Origin: Apis mellifera
Taxonomy: Eukaryota > Arthropoda > Insecta > Hymenoptera > Apidae
DNA length: 64,000 nt
NCBI RefSeq assembly: GCF_003254395.2
Contig: NC_037641.1
Span: forward strand, 3,691,001-3,755,000
Direction of reading: 5' to 3'
The translations under genes and the position numbers were made by a program. Under the pieces are notes generated by a model. That model saw only the letters and a list, made by a program, of their open reading frames with translations. It did not search any database and was not told where the DNA came from. Shown here piece by piece: positions 24,159 to 36,865 of this stretch (positions are counted from its first letter, which is position 1; each line of letters starts with the position of its first letter).

Positions 24159-26022
24159 ATGATAACTTCATATCTTTTTTTAAAGTAAGTACTTATTTTA
24201 CTAACCTTAGCAACTATTAATCTATCAATTTTTTATAAAATTTTTAATAATTAAAATAAATTATATTAAATAATTATATTTATTTACAATTATTAATTTT
24301 TAGGGGTATTAGAACTCGAATTATATTACCATTTCAATCAAATATTACATTAACTGTAATAAAATTTAATTCATCATCATCTGATTCTTCTTCTAATTCA
24401 TCTTCTGATTCAGATTCAAATTCAGATTCTGAAATTTCTAATAAAGATAGTAAAAATAATGTAAATATTTTATGATTTTTAATTGAAAAAATATTTTATA
24501 TGTAATTATATGTATGCAAATTTTAATGTATTTTTTTTTAGAAGGTATTTAAAACTATAGAATATTTAAAAAATGCAAAAGTTAAACAAAAAAAAAGACA
24601 AATAGGTAAGATATTAATTTATTTTAAGTTAAATATGTAATAAGATAAAAAAAAATTTATTATTATAGAAAAAGAAATAACCAAAGCAGCTCAAATCTTA
24701 ACTACCACATCAACAGAAAATAAAGAAAAAGTTCTTTTACCTTTGTTAAATAAAATTGGTAATATACAAAATGCAGATAATACATTTACTAAAAGGTTAA
24801 TTTTTTAAATTAAATTATGTTTATTGTAAGATATTATATATTATATAAATAATATATTATATTATTACTTATATTATTATTATTATATAAATATATAAAT
24901 TAATATAATATTAATATAATATATAAGAAATAATATAATGTTATTATTATTTTTATGTTATAATATAATATAAAAATATTATTTATAGCAATATATATAA
25001 AGATGCAATTAAAAAAGAAAATAAAATAAATTGGGGAAAAGAAAATAATATCAAATATTCAATTGAAAAGATGAAATATCAATCACAAGAAAAATCTTTC
25101 TCATTCCAAAATGAACAAAATATGAAAAAAAATATTAATAAATTTAAAACAAAATATGATGCAACAGAATCAAATACACCCATTAAAATGTATTTGAAAG
25201 AAAACAGAAACAAAACAAAAATGACAGATAATAAATTTAATACTAAATTTGAAACAAAAATTGATGATATAAAAGATTTAAAAACTTCCAATACAACATC
25301 TATTATAAAATTGTTGCGACAAAAGAAAAAAAGAAATATTGATAAATTGAATATCTCGAAAACGAAAATGAATAAAAATTTCAAAGATAAAATTCTTGAA
25401 TCAAACTTTAAATATTTACAAGAAGAAGATCAAAATATTAATAAAAGGTATTTTATTAAGTAAAATTAAAATATATATAATATAAATAATTTATAAAAAA
25501 TTTTTCAGTGATTCAAAAGTTAAGCTTAAAAAATTTTTCGATAATTTACCTGAAAACTCAGATGTTCCTGAATTTAAAATGTGGAATACATGGGAAAAAA
25601 TGGAATTAGAATTTTCAATAGTAAAATACCCTAAAAATGCATTTCAAGAAATGATTAAATGGACTAAAGAAGGAAAATTATGGAAATTTCCTATAGATAA
25701 TGAACAAGGTATTTATAAACTATAGGATTTAATATTATTTTATACATAATTTATGTTATATATAATGTAAATTTTTTTTCATAATATAGGAATGGAAGAT
25801 GAATATAATGTGCATTTCTCAAAGCATGTATTTTTGGAAAATCATTTGGTACCATGGTGTCCCTCTAAAGGTCCAATACGACATTTTATGGAATTAGTAT
25901 GTGTTGGACTTTCAAAAAATCCATATATGACAATTGAAGAAAAATATGATCATATAATGTGGTATAAAAATTATTTTAAAGATAAGCAAGATTTATTACA
26001 AAAATTAGATATCGTAGAATAA
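24159..26022 (+). CDS. mRpS31: Mitochondrial small ribosomal subunit protein mS39-type family S31 (MRPS31)
   Basis: Component of the mitochondrial small ribosomal subunit. Exons: 24159-24184, 24304-24460, 24542-24605, 24669-24795, 24989-25447, 25509-25708, 25790-26022, closing at 421 residues. The first about 28 residues are basic with no acidic residue, as expected of a matrix presequence. A Ser/Asp run follows at about residues 33-52, then a long Lys/Asn-rich middle that is poorly conserved in the family. The C-terminal 120 residues carry the family signature: the W-rich segment, then HVFLENHL, KGPIRHFMELV, GLSKNPYMT and the final KDLLQKL-like KQDLLQKLDI, matching vertebrate MRPS31 in order and spacing. 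I am sure of the C-terminal half and less sure of the first two exons. The protein is listed as mS31 in ribosome nomenclature; the mS39 wording in the call title should be read as mS31. Confidence 0.88.
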
Positions 26023-26451
26023 AAAAGAATTTGTAAAAAATATATAAAATGAAATATTGTTTTTAAAAAATAAAAATTTAATAAAATATATGAATTTTAT
26101 TTCTTTAAATTATATTTTATAAATAAACATAAACATTGAATAAAATGATAATTATTCTTTATAAAGGAAGTAAATAAGTTATTCAATATTTATAAAATCA
26201 TAAATATTGAAAAATAAAACAAAAATATTAATATTTAAAATTTACAAGTAAATAATTTATTTATTAATAAATAAATAAATTAAATTGAAATATTTAATTT
26301 ATAAAAAAAACGATATAGTTAGAATTGAAAGTTATTAGATCAAGTGACCAATGAGATTATCCAATTGAGATTTGAGATTTTAAGATTGGTTTAATGTATA
26401 TGTATGTATAGGTTAGTTTTAAAAGTAGTTATTAAAATTTCTGAAAAAAAG
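26023..26451. other. Spacer between mRpS31 and RRP41
   Basis: 430 bases of AT-rich sequence. AATAAA-type hexamers shortly after the mRpS31 stop (26065-26095) are plausible poly(A) signals. The stretch from about 26310 is less AT-biased and probably holds the RRP41 promoter. No gene seen. Confidence 0.5.
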
Positions 26452-27420
26452 ATGATTGAAGTTGAAAATATTGAGGACCAAAATGGATTACGCTTAGATG
26501 GTAGACGAGCGTTAGAATTAAGACAAATTCGTATAAAAATGGGAGTTTTTGGACAAGCTGATGGAAGTGCTTACATCGAACATGGGAACACTAAAATTTT
26601 GGTTACAGTATATGGACCTCATCAGGTTAACAATTTTTCATATATTATAATTTTAATATCAATATTAAATTATATATAATTGATGTATTTATTTAGCCAA
26701 GAAATTCTACAGGCAGAAGTACAAGTAAAATTACTAAAGGTATTGTAAATTGTCAATATAGTATGGCAGTATTTAGTTTATCTTCCGGAGAACGTAAACG
26801 TAAACCAAGAGGTGATAGAAAATCGCAAGAAAGATCTCTTCAATTAAAACATGCAATGGAAGCAATAATACATCTAGAATTATATCCACGTTCACAGATA
26901 GATATTTATGTAGAAGCATTACAAGTTGATGGAAGTGAATATTGTGCATCTGTAAATGCAGCTACACTTGCTTTAATTGATGCTGGAATTCCTATTAAGG
27001 TAACATATAATAAAATAAAAAATAAATATTTTATGATTTTCATGAAAAAAGTTTTTTTTTTTTAAACAAAATTTTATTTTATTTTTATAGAATTATGCCA
27101 TAGGTTGTACTGTAACATTAATTAATTGCCCATCTTTAGAAGATGAAGATAATACATTAGAGAAAGGAGTATTAGATGCAAATTATGTAGAAGAATGTGC
27201 TCCTGGTGTTACTTTATCTGTTGTTGCATTACCAAATAGTGATGGTATATCAAAAGATGGATTAATAGTAGTAGCACAAGGTGCAGGACAAAGATTACAT
27301 TTGTCTCAATTTGAATCGTTGAAAGCTCGTGTATTATGTGGATGTCAAGATATAAAAACCATTTTAGATCATGCAGTTAGACAATATTTAACAGAACAAT
27401 CACTTCCTTCTCTTTTTTAG
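26452..27420 (+). CDS. Ski6: Exosome complex component RRP41 (EXOSC4; Ski6)
   Basis: RNase PH-fold subunit of the hexameric ring of the RNA exosome, acting in nuclear and cytoplasmic 3'-5' RNA decay and processing; the animal protein is structural, not catalytic. Exons: 26452-26625, 26697-26999, 27091-27420, closing at 268 residues, slightly longer than human EXOSC4. Family motifs: RLDGRRALELRQI, GSAYIEHGNTK, YGPH, SGERKRKPRGDRKS, PRSQIDIYVEALQ-DG and VNAATLALIDAGIP. I chose the ATG at 26452 because it puts the DGRR motif about 15 residues in, as in homologues; an in-frame ATG at 26404 would add 16 residues. The gene runs toward the trifunctional protein gene, with stops 248 bp apart. Confidence 0.95.
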
Positions 27421-27668
27421 ATATATGAATAAAAAAATTATTCTTAAAAAAATATTAAATAATATACCAACAATTTTTTTTATAAAAATTATATAATATA
27501 TAAATTATATTCATTACAATTTTTTAAATGTATTTTTTAAAAATTTATATTTTTTACATTATATATATATCATTGTATATGATTATATTATAAACAATTG
27601 TTTTTTCTTTTAAATCAACATATAAATTTCTTTAAAAATTGTTTATTTTTTTTGTTTTTTTTTTTCTC

Positions 27669-29821
27669 TTAAACTTTAGCACCAGGATATCTTTCCATAA
27701 TCATACCTACACCCTGTGATTAAGAATAAGATAAATTTATTTAATATAAATTTATCAATAAAATAAAATATATCATAAAGATATCAATAATATTTAATTA
27801 TTTTTACAATTTTTTTTACCTGTCCTCCAGCTGCACAAGCTGCAATTAATCCAAATTGTTGATCTTCTTTAATAAGTCGATTAGCTGTATGACTAGCTAA
27901 TCGAATTCCAGTTGCTGCAAATGGATGACCAATTGACAAAGATCCACCCCATGCATTCCACTTATTGAGATCTGGTATTCCTACTTTTAAAGATCTTCCT
28001 AAATACTTTTGTGCAAACAAATCAGAATCTAAAGCTTTCAAATTAGCTAAAATTTGTCCAGCAAAAGCTTCATGTATTTCCCACACTCCAATATCTTTAA
28101 CATTTAATTTTGCTTTTTGTAATACCTAAAATTTATTTTAAAAATATTATGTATTAAAATTCTAACATGTAAAATAATAAAATATTACAACCTGTGGTAT
28201 AGCATAAGATGGTCCCAAGAGTAATTGATCAATAGGATCTTGGGAAACATAAATAAAATTTCTTAAATATGCTTTTGGAGTAAGACCAAGTTGAAGAGCT
28301 TTTTCTTCTGTCATTATTAAAGCTGCTGATGCACCATCAGTTAAAAAAGAAGAATTAGCAGCAGTAACTGTTCCATATGGTTTAACAAATGCTGGTTTCA
28401 ATTTTGCTAATTTTTCTTTTGTTGAAACTTGAATACCATTGTCTTTGTTTATTACCTCATTTACATTTGGAACTAGAAAAAATAATCAAATTAATTAATT
28501 TATTTCATTTACTCCATTTTATTTATTACTTTTATAGGGAACTATATCTGTCAGGTATCCTTGTTGTTGTGCTTTAGCAGCTAAAGTATGTGAACGTAAA
28601 GCATATTCATCTTGTTCTTTTCTTGATATTCCAAATGCAGCTGCTAATCTATCACTACTATGTCCCATTGTTTCATTACTAGAAAATTCTGCTACTGCAG
28701 GTAACTGTAATTATTTATATAAATAAATCAAATATAATATATAAATATTATAATATTCAGAATTAAAATATAATTTTATTCAATTTTAAAGATATAAGAA
28801 AAGAGAAATATACATCTGGTACAAAATGTGCTGCTCTGATACTAGTAAAAAGTGTTAGCTTTTCTCCAATTGTTTTTGCTTTATTAGCTTGTAACATCAA
28901 TGTTCTCATATGTCTGCTATGTCTAATTGGTATATCTGATAAAAATTCCACTCCTCCTGCTATGATTACATCGTATACACCACATGCTATCAAACCCATA
29001 CCAGTTGTAAGAGCTTGATTACTACTGATGCATGCCATAGTTACTGTATGTGCAGGAATACGATCACTATATCCTGCTGTTAAAGCTGCTTCTCTAGCAA
29101 TATTTGAAGTTTTTACTTCTTGAATTACTGTACCATAAACAATATATTCAACAATTTCTTTAGGAAATTTAATTTTCTTTTGTAAAGCCCTGATAATAAA
29201 ATATAAATATATTTAAATTATAAAATAAATTATTATAATATAATATTAATATATTATAATTATTATTAATTATTATAATAAATAAAATTATAATTGTAAA
29301 TAATTATAGATAATAATAATAATAATAATTACTATAAAATATATTTAAAAAAAACTTATTCTAATTAAATATGATAATATGAAGTTTTAATTAAAAGTTT
29401 TAATTAAATAATATGATTAAATATATTTAAAAAATAAAAATTTACACTAATGAATGTCTGGCAAGGTCATATGCCATCAAGTTTTTGTAACTTGTTCCAG
29501 AATGTAAAAATGGTGTTCTTACACCATCAATAAATACAATATTTTTAGTAACATTACTTTTAGTTGCATATAATTTATTATTTGTTTTTAAATATTTTAT
29601 TATAGAACCTAAAATAAATAATATATAGTATTATAATTTATATTTTTATAATTTTATAATTTTTATTATAATTTTTATTTTTATAATTTAAAAAAATATA
29701 ATAAAAAAATATGATTATGATTATCATAATGATTATGTTATAATTATAAATAATTATTGATTATTTTATAATTATAAATAGTAATAATAATGATAATAAT
29801 TAATAGAAGATAGTAATAATA

Positions 29822-29871
<50 letters not shown>

Positions 29872-29907
29872 CTAATATTTAATATTTCTGTTCTTTATTA
29901 TGCTTTA

Positions 29908-29963
<56 letters not shown>

Positions 29964-30278
29964 AATAAATATTAATTATAAAAAAAACATTAAAAATTTT
30001 AAATTAATTTTTTAATTATCAATAATAATTAACATTTAACTAACAATCAATATTTAATATTTATAAATAAAAAATTATGATATTAGCGACAATAAAAAAT
30101 TATAAAATATTTTTACTTTAAAGATTTTGATTTTCTATTTTATCTAAAAAATTAAAAACGACTTATAGGAATTATTCTTAAATTTTTTTTATAATATTTA
30201 TAATACAATATAATTCAACATACCATATTTAGGAAATCCTCCTTTCATTAAAAATTTATTTTTGACAAGAAAAAACAT
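27669..30278 (-). CDS. Mtpbeta: Mitochondrial trifunctional protein subunit beta, 3-ketoacyl-CoA thiolase
   Basis: Catalyses the last step of long-chain fatty acid beta-oxidation: thiolysis of 3-ketoacyl-CoA to acetyl-CoA and a shortened acyl-CoA. Works with the alpha subunit on the inner mitochondrial membrane. Exons high to low: 30224-30278, 29446-29608, 28814-29189, 28530-28704, 28192-28472, 27820-28125, 27669-27713, closing at 466 residues (human HADHB 474). The N-terminus is basic and presequence-like. Catalytic residues are all present: nucleophile Cys126 in TMACISSNQA, His368 in IHEAF, His417 in GGSLSIGHPF, and Cys447 in AACAAGGQG. The conserved KPYGTVTAANSSFLTDGAS segment lies in the fifth exon. 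The first two introns hold long TA microsatellites. The 5' end faces Cdt2 across 581 bp. Confidence 0.97.
29824..29867. repeat. (TA)n microsatellite, first of a pair
   Basis: About 44 bases of uninterrupted alternating A and T in the first intron of the trifunctional protein beta gene. A second long tract follows 43 bases later. Confidence 0.9.
29911..29960. repeat. (TA)n microsatellite, second of a pair
   Basis: About 50 bases of uninterrupted alternating T and A in the same intron. Being self-complementary, this and the preceding tract could form cruciforms or collapse in assembly, so their true lengths are uncertain. Confidence 0.9.
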
Positions 30279-30859
30279 GTTTAAAATCAATTTAAATCTA
30301 TCTATTTTTTAAAATCTTATTTATTTCTTTATATGTTATTATTTAATATATACCAACAAGTATCGAAGACTAAGTATATAAGTACTTTGATCTATGTTTA
30401 AGTCTTATTCTCAAAATATTTTTATACATAATTACTTATATTAACGTATAAAAATATTAACGTATAAAAATTAAATATTAAATAGATGAACAATAATAAA
30501 TAACAAAATGGAAATATTTAAAAATATAGATTTTATTAATTATTTCTTTTTTCTATTATTCGTACAATTAAAAAATAGGATATAATAAAATTACAATTAT
30601 AAAAATCAAAATTTCATATCTAAATAAAATTATATAATATTATAAATAGAAATAAGCAAATTTATATCTATGTCATCTCATTCATTATTTCCGATTTTAT
30701 TTAGTATTTATATATTCTTTAAATAGAATTAAATATCGTTACATAGAAATTACATAGAAATCTTAATTTAGAAGTGCGGGAAACTGACATTTTCCCGCTT
30801 ACAATCTCATGTACGAATGATTTGCTATGTAATAAATATTGATTTCATGTAGTTTCAGA
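30279..30859. other. Divergent promoter region, trifunctional protein beta / Cdt2
   Basis: The start codons of two genes on opposite strands lie 581 bp apart. The segment at about 30770-30840 (tagaagtgcgggaaactgac and onward) is noticeably less AT-rich than its surroundings; it includes a GCGGGAAA/TTTCCCGC pair within a few bases, resembling E2F sites, which would suit the replication-linked Cdt2 gene. That reading is inference. Confidence 0.55.
30775..30800. promoter_or_regulatory. Paired E2F-like sites upstream of Cdt2
   Basis: The sequence contains GCGGGAAA followed within about ten bases by TTTCCCGC, an inverted pair matching the E2F/DP consensus TTTSSCGC on both strands. It lies about 60-85 bp before the Cdt2 start codon, in an otherwise AT-rich region. 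Cdt2 is an S-phase gene, so E2F control is plausible but not shown. Confidence 0.6.
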
Positions 30860-33594
30860 ATGAATTTAGTGCATTCTATTGTAGAACGCGAAAAAGGAGT
30901 TGGTAATGTGCTTTTTTATGATTGTATATAGTAAAAATTTTAAATATATTATAAATATAAAATAGGTTATATATGAAAATACCATTACGTTGAATATGAT
31001 ATTTGTATGTTTCATGTATAGTATTTATTTTTATAAATATATAAATGTAAATTTTGAAAAATTATAAAATTTTTTTCAGCTTCGATACGTGATTATGATA
31101 TTGCTTTATATCGTTTAAAATGTTATGAACATGATGTATATCGAGGTATAACGCCAAGTACAAATGCACTCGATTTCAATCCTGAACCACCAGTTTTTGC
31201 ATGTCGATTTTGTACCACAAAAGGATACGAACAAATAATTGCTTTAGCAAATGAAGATGGAAAGATTGCTTTACAAGATACAAATATTACAAATATTAAA
31301 TCAAATCAACCATTGGAAGGAACACAGGTATATTGTTGATATATGTTAAATTATTAAAAATTAAAAATTGTAATGGAATAAAATATTAGATATAATTTAT
31401 TTATAAAATCATAACTAATATAAAATATATTATTAAGAACATATAAAAAATAAATTTAATATTTTTTAGGCACATTGCAATGCAATATTTGATATAGCTT
31501 GGATGCCAGGAGAATTAAAATTAGTCACAGCATCTGGAGATCATACTGCTAGATTATGGGATATATCTGGTACTGATATTCGATTAATTAATCATTTTCA
31601 TGCTCATACAAGAAGTGTTAAGACAGCAGTATTTCGTTTTCAGGATCAAGGTATTTTTAATATTCTATATATTTTTATTTTATTATTTTAAAAAATTAAT
31701 CTAAGAGAATATATATTTTAGCTGTATTTGCAACTGGAGCTAGAGATGGTTCTATAATGATATGGGATATTCGAGCTAATCATTATGAACGTCCTAAGCC
31801 AGATAATTGTATTGCTAATGCACATAATGTTGGAACTTTAAGCAATGTACGACAACGTAGAGTAATTAGTCATGCATCTAGAGCACAAAGCATTACTGGT
31901 TTAGCATTTCAAGATGATTTTACTTTACTTTCGTGTGCTGCTGGAGATGGGTAAGTTTATTGATATATTATAAAATATATAAATATATATATATATAATA
32001 TATAAATATATTATAAAGAAAGAAAATAATATTAATTTTAATTATAAATTTAATGTAGTTTAATAAAAGTTTGGGATTTGCGTAAAAATTATACTGTTCA
32101 CAAAAAAGATCCCATAGCTAAACATACAATGAATTATACTGGACATAGTACAAGAAATGGATTTTCATCATTATTAATATGTCCAGCCAGAATTACACTA
32201 TATGCTAGTTGTATGGATAATATTATATATGCCTATAACATATCATCTTATAATCCTAAACCAAGTAAGAATAATAAAAAAATATATTATTGATACTAAA
32301 TATGAAATTTAAAAATAAAATTTCTCTTTGCATATTAGTTGCAGAATTTTATGGACATCAAAATCGTACATATTATGTTAAAACGTGTTTAAGTCCTGAT
32401 GGACGTTATATTGCAAGTGGTTCCAGTGATGAACTTGCATATATTTGGCATACAAGCAAACCAGGAGCACCAGTTGTGCAACTTTCTGGACATACTGAAG
32501 AGGTTACTTGTATTGCTTGGTGTACTATTGGAGAAACAAAAGTATTAAAAATGTTATGCTTTTTTTCATTATATTTTTTTATATATAATATTAATGTTTT
32601 TAAAAATTATGTATGTATAGATAGTCACATGTTCTGATGATTCATGCCATCGAATTTGGAGAATTGGTTATGAACATAAATTAGATAATGAAGAAATATT
32701 AATACGTGGTAATGCAGAAGTTATTTCTAATAAGAATCCATTAGAAAATTTGAAACTTGAAACTACACCAACTGTTACGCGACATTGCATCATATCTGAA
32801 GAATATACTCCAGGATCTGATACTATATCTAGTATGTAATCATAATATAATAAAATTATAAAATTTTATTATTATTATAATTATATATTATTGTTAATTT
32901 TATTTAATTTATTATTATTATTTTATATATTTTATTATTTTTTTTTTCATCAGATATTACACCTGGACCGAGTTCATCAGATGTTTACAATCAAACAGAA
33001 GACAATCAAAATCTATTTAATATTACTGGTTCAATGAAAAGAAGTTATTTCCAAATGATCAATGGATCTTGGTCTGATGGAAAATTTAAGTCAATTTTAT
33101 CTCCTATAGAAGAAAATCTCACATCCATTACAAAACGTATTCATTTAGAAAATCGTGGAGCACGAAGATTATTTAGTCCATATAATGATAATAATTCGTT
33201 ATTAAACAGAGGTTATGAATCTGACGAACCAACTACAAGTTTATCAAATATAGAAAGTAGAAACAGCGAAATTAATTTTTCACCTACGCTGAATCTTCCG
33301 AATTTCGTTATTGATGGTACAGCACCACATTTACTTCAATTATCTCCAGAAAAATATAAAGAAAATGTTGATTGGTTAACAAGAATACGAAGAGAAAAAT
33401 ATGAACAAAAAATGAGGAAAACAATGTCAGAAAAATTGCCTAGTCCTGTTTCTTGTACAACGCTTACTAGGAGAAATACTAGATCACGATCAACAGAACC
33501 ACAAAAAATATCTAAAATACCGAGAAGTCCAGCACTTTCTTTATTGAATTTTTTTAAAGTTACTGGTAAAGACTGTGAAACGAATATATTATGA
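30860..33594 (+). CDS. l(2)dtl: Cdt2 / lethal(2) denticleless, CRL4 substrate receptor
   Basis: WD40 substrate receptor of the CUL4-DDB1 ubiquitin ligase; targets PCNA-bound proteins such as Cdt1 for degradation in S phase and after DNA damage. Exons: 30860-30902, 31080-31327, 31470-31650, 31722-31950, 32059-32264, 32339-32541, 32621-32831, 32954-33594, closing at 653 residues. WD repeats span about residues 55-400, with two WDxR DDB1-docking motifs: WDIR (172-175) and WDLR (239-242). Family motifs include TARLWDI, ATGARDGSIMIWD and ASGSSDELAYIW. The last exon encodes a polar, probably disordered tail ending with a PIP-box-like ALSLLNFF (634-641), as known for Cdt2 of other animals. Exon 6 has two in-frame acceptors 6 nt apart. 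It is divergent to the thiolase gene and convergent to AGK. Confidence 0.95.
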
Positions 33595-34096
33595 TGATGC
33601 TAATATAATACATTTTACAAAATTTTGGAGATTATCATGAATTCTTCTTATTAGATTATGTTTTATCTATGTTAAAATTCGTATAGAACTTTTATTAAAA
33701 ATATTTGTTAGGAATATCTGTTTTATAAACAATACAAAATTATATCCAAAATATCAATTAATGAATGTGATATGAATTTCAGCGCGCTTTTTCATATTTA
33801 TGATGTGGTACCTTATAAAATAAATAGGACTTACAATGATAAATATCATAATGTAAGATAAATATAACATAAAAGTATTACAAATATGTAAAAATAGTTT
33901 ATATACTCAATGTCATGTTCAAATGATAGTATATCTTTTATATATGCAATGATAAATTATTTTTATAAAATATTGTATTAAAATAAAAAGTTTTGCTAAT
34001 TTTTTTAATTAATATCTCTTTTCTAATTTTTATAAGAAAGAAAAATTCAAAACAAATAAGTAATTCTTAAATTTTATTTATCTTATATACATCTTA
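33595..34096. other. Convergent 3' region between Cdt2 and AGK
   Basis: 502 bp between two stop codons on opposite strands. It holds both 3' UTRs; AATAAA-like hexamers occur on both strands (for example 33819-33824 on the plus strand). No gene seen. Confidence 0.5.
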
Positions 34097-36059
34097 TCAA
34101 CTTTTGAATTGAGGACAAAATACTTTTACTGCCTGTGAAAACAATTTAATTTCAACTGCTTTTAGTTCGTATTCTTCATTGTCAATATATAACGTATAAT
34201 GTTTATTAACCTGTAATGTATATCAAAAATGTTTACCAAAATTGAATTAACAATTTAAAATTAAAAGTAAATTGAAATTACAAAAATTCTATCTTTTTTT
34301 TTAAAGTAAAATATCTTAAATATTTATAAAGTATCTTACTGTTTGTGGAGTTAATTCAATTTTTTTTGCTTCTATCACTTGTTCACACAATGATTTATTA
34401 TTTTGTTCTTTTTTCCAACCTTCAGATACAAAAGAAAAATAATCTATATCCTTTGGACCTATAATAAAAACAATTTTTCATGATCATATTAATTTTTTTT
34501 AAAAATAAAATATTTATTTAAATACCCATTTTCACTTTCAAAGATGATGGAGACTCATTTTGTGATTTGTCTATATTAGAAGTCTCTATATGTAATTCAC
34601 AAGTTGATATAGGTAATTCATGGAGAATATCACATTTTTCATTTATTATCTTACTAAAATCAATACTATCTAAAAAATAATAATAATAATTTAATAACAG
34701 ATTTTGAGATATTACTTATTTCGAATATATAAATAAAAATATACCTCTAATGATAGTATTCCTTGGTGCAAATACATGCCACCATCTTGTGTTTAGATTA
34801 GAAAATCCATTTGTTGAATTTTTTTGATTACAACGAGAACAACCTTCACAAGGAAGTGTATATTTCAATATTACATCACAATATTTATTTAAATTTTCTT
34901 TATAACCATTAAATATATAAGTTGCATATCTATATAATATTAGATAATGTATAAGTATAATGCAGATATAAATTTTAAAATATTAAAAACAGATATTTAT
35001 ACTTTTTTAAAGGTCCCCAATACCAATATTTTGTAGCTAAAGCATTTGCATCTTTCCATGCACCCCATTCTACTGCTCCCATAGCATAAATTGGCTTTAC
35101 TGGTTCTTCAGGATTATCCTTTAATTTTAAAATCAAATTTAAATTTAATGACAAATTTAAAAATAAATTATGTTTATATAAAAGAAATATACTTCAATAG
35201 GTTTAATTTCAATCATATCCATCATTTTAGATTTTTCATTTATAATTGCCATTGTTGCCTCTATCATTTGCTTTATATCAGAAAGATCATCATATTTATG
35301 ATACAAAGATTTTGCAATTTTGTTTGTTTGTCCCAATGGCAAAATACCAATAGGGCATTGTTTAACTGATTTAAGATTCAAATCATATTTCCTTACTAAT
35401 CCAGTTAAAACATCAGATAATGTACCATCTCCTCCTGCAACTATGATAGCATCAGTAGGTGTATCTAAATTCATTATAATTTTTCGAGCATCATTTTGTG
35501 ATTCTGTCTGTATGATAGTTACAGCAATTCCAGCTAAATGCAAAAGTGGTTCACAATAATTTTGAAATAATTTTTTAGCTTTCCTATAAATAATAATAAT
35601 ATTTAATATCAATTAATCAATAAACAGAATTTTATTTTATAATATTAATTTAATTTATATCAAACAATCAAACCCTTTTTTAGCAGCTGGATTTAAAATA
35701 ATAGTTACATGGCGAGGTTTTATATTTGTTGGAAGTGGAAGATCACCATATTGTGAAATACTTTCACAATATTGTCTCATTAATTGATCAGTGCTAAAAA
35801 TTATATTAATTTTAATATCAATTTATTAATAGTTAACTTATTATATCATAAAATTATCATAAAATTAATATATTAAGATAATATATTAATTATATATATA
35901 ACAAATATTTTAATTAAAAATAATCCAATTTTTTAAAGTTATATCTTACTCATATATTTCTTTACTATATGAAATTCCATATGTTAAAGCTGCACCTCCT
36001 ATAAGAGATTTTTTCCAGTTATTTCGTATAGTTCGGAAAAAATTTAATATTTTAGCCAT
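34097..36059 (-). CDS. AGK: Acylglycerol kinase, mitochondrial
   Basis: Lipid kinase that phosphorylates mono- and diacylglycerol, and in vertebrates also a TIM22 complex subunit at the inner mitochondrial membrane. Exons high to low: 35950-36059, 35674-35793, 35193-35583, 35003-35118, 34745-34929, 34526-34669, 34340-34458, 34097-34210, closing at 432 residues (human 422). The N-terminus MAKILNFFRTIRNNWKKS is basic and followed by a short hydrophobic stretch (GGAALTYGI), like the AGK membrane anchor. The diacylglycerol-kinase catalytic domain has NPAAKKGKAKKLF, the nucleotide-binding GGDGT at 127-131 and GILPLGQTN. AGK-specific context follows in AMGAVEWGAWKDA and KYWYWGPLKK. The C-terminal half has the two-strand cap domain, ending FCPQFKS. 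Confidence 0.94.
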
Positions 36060-36865
36060 TTTTTAATTTTCTAAACACAAGATTTTTAATAACATAACCT
36101 TTCTAAATCTTTAGCTGATATATTTTACATATTCATTTAATTATAAATTTTTTAAAAACATATATCTATTATAAGAAGTTAATGTAGATGAAATTTTTAT
36201 TCTTTGCATTATGTTTTTATCTGAAAGGTAAATATTTATTTATTTAATAATTTCAATAAAAATTTATCAAAAAACTAATAAAAGTATTTTATATTATTCA
36301 TATTTTAAGAAATTGTTAATTTTATGGAAATTTAATCTTTTTTTAATTATTTTTTGTTCAATTCCTCTTCTTTACCGAATAAATACGAAACAAATTGACT
36401 GAAGAATTATTTTCATACTCACATGTTTTAAATGTTTATAAGATTCCATTTAAATTACAATACATAAATATTAGAAAATATTTTTTGTTTAATTAGAATA
36501 TTTAATTTTAAATAATAAATCCATTTGTGATATTGATAAATATTCTTTTATATAATAATTACATTTTATTTTTTATTATAAATATGAAAAAAAGATATAA
36601 AAAATGTTATGTAATAGTTGCTCCATCTAGATTCTTCAATATATAAATACGATTTTATTTCTAAATTTGTCAAATATTATCACATTAATCACTTTTTCAT
36701 GATTAAAAACTAATTGTTTGTAAAACAGTTTTTTATGTGTATAATTATGTTTCTCTATGCATCATCATTATAAAACAAGAAGATTTCAAAAAAAGATCGA
36801 TAAAACAATTATGAATTCTTTTTTTTTGTCAATTACTTCTTAAACAAAAGACAGTAGAAAAGAAG
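36060..36865. other. Spacer between AGK and the 92-codon ORF
   Basis: About 800 bp of AT-rich sequence upstream of AGK. It must include the AGK promoter and the 3' UTR of the small ORF if that is a gene. I see no other coding or RNA feature. Confidence 0.5.

Noticed and set aside
25079..25384. Phe/Ile-rich minus-strand frame
   Set aside because: Antisense shadow of the Lys/Asn-rich mRpS31 exon.
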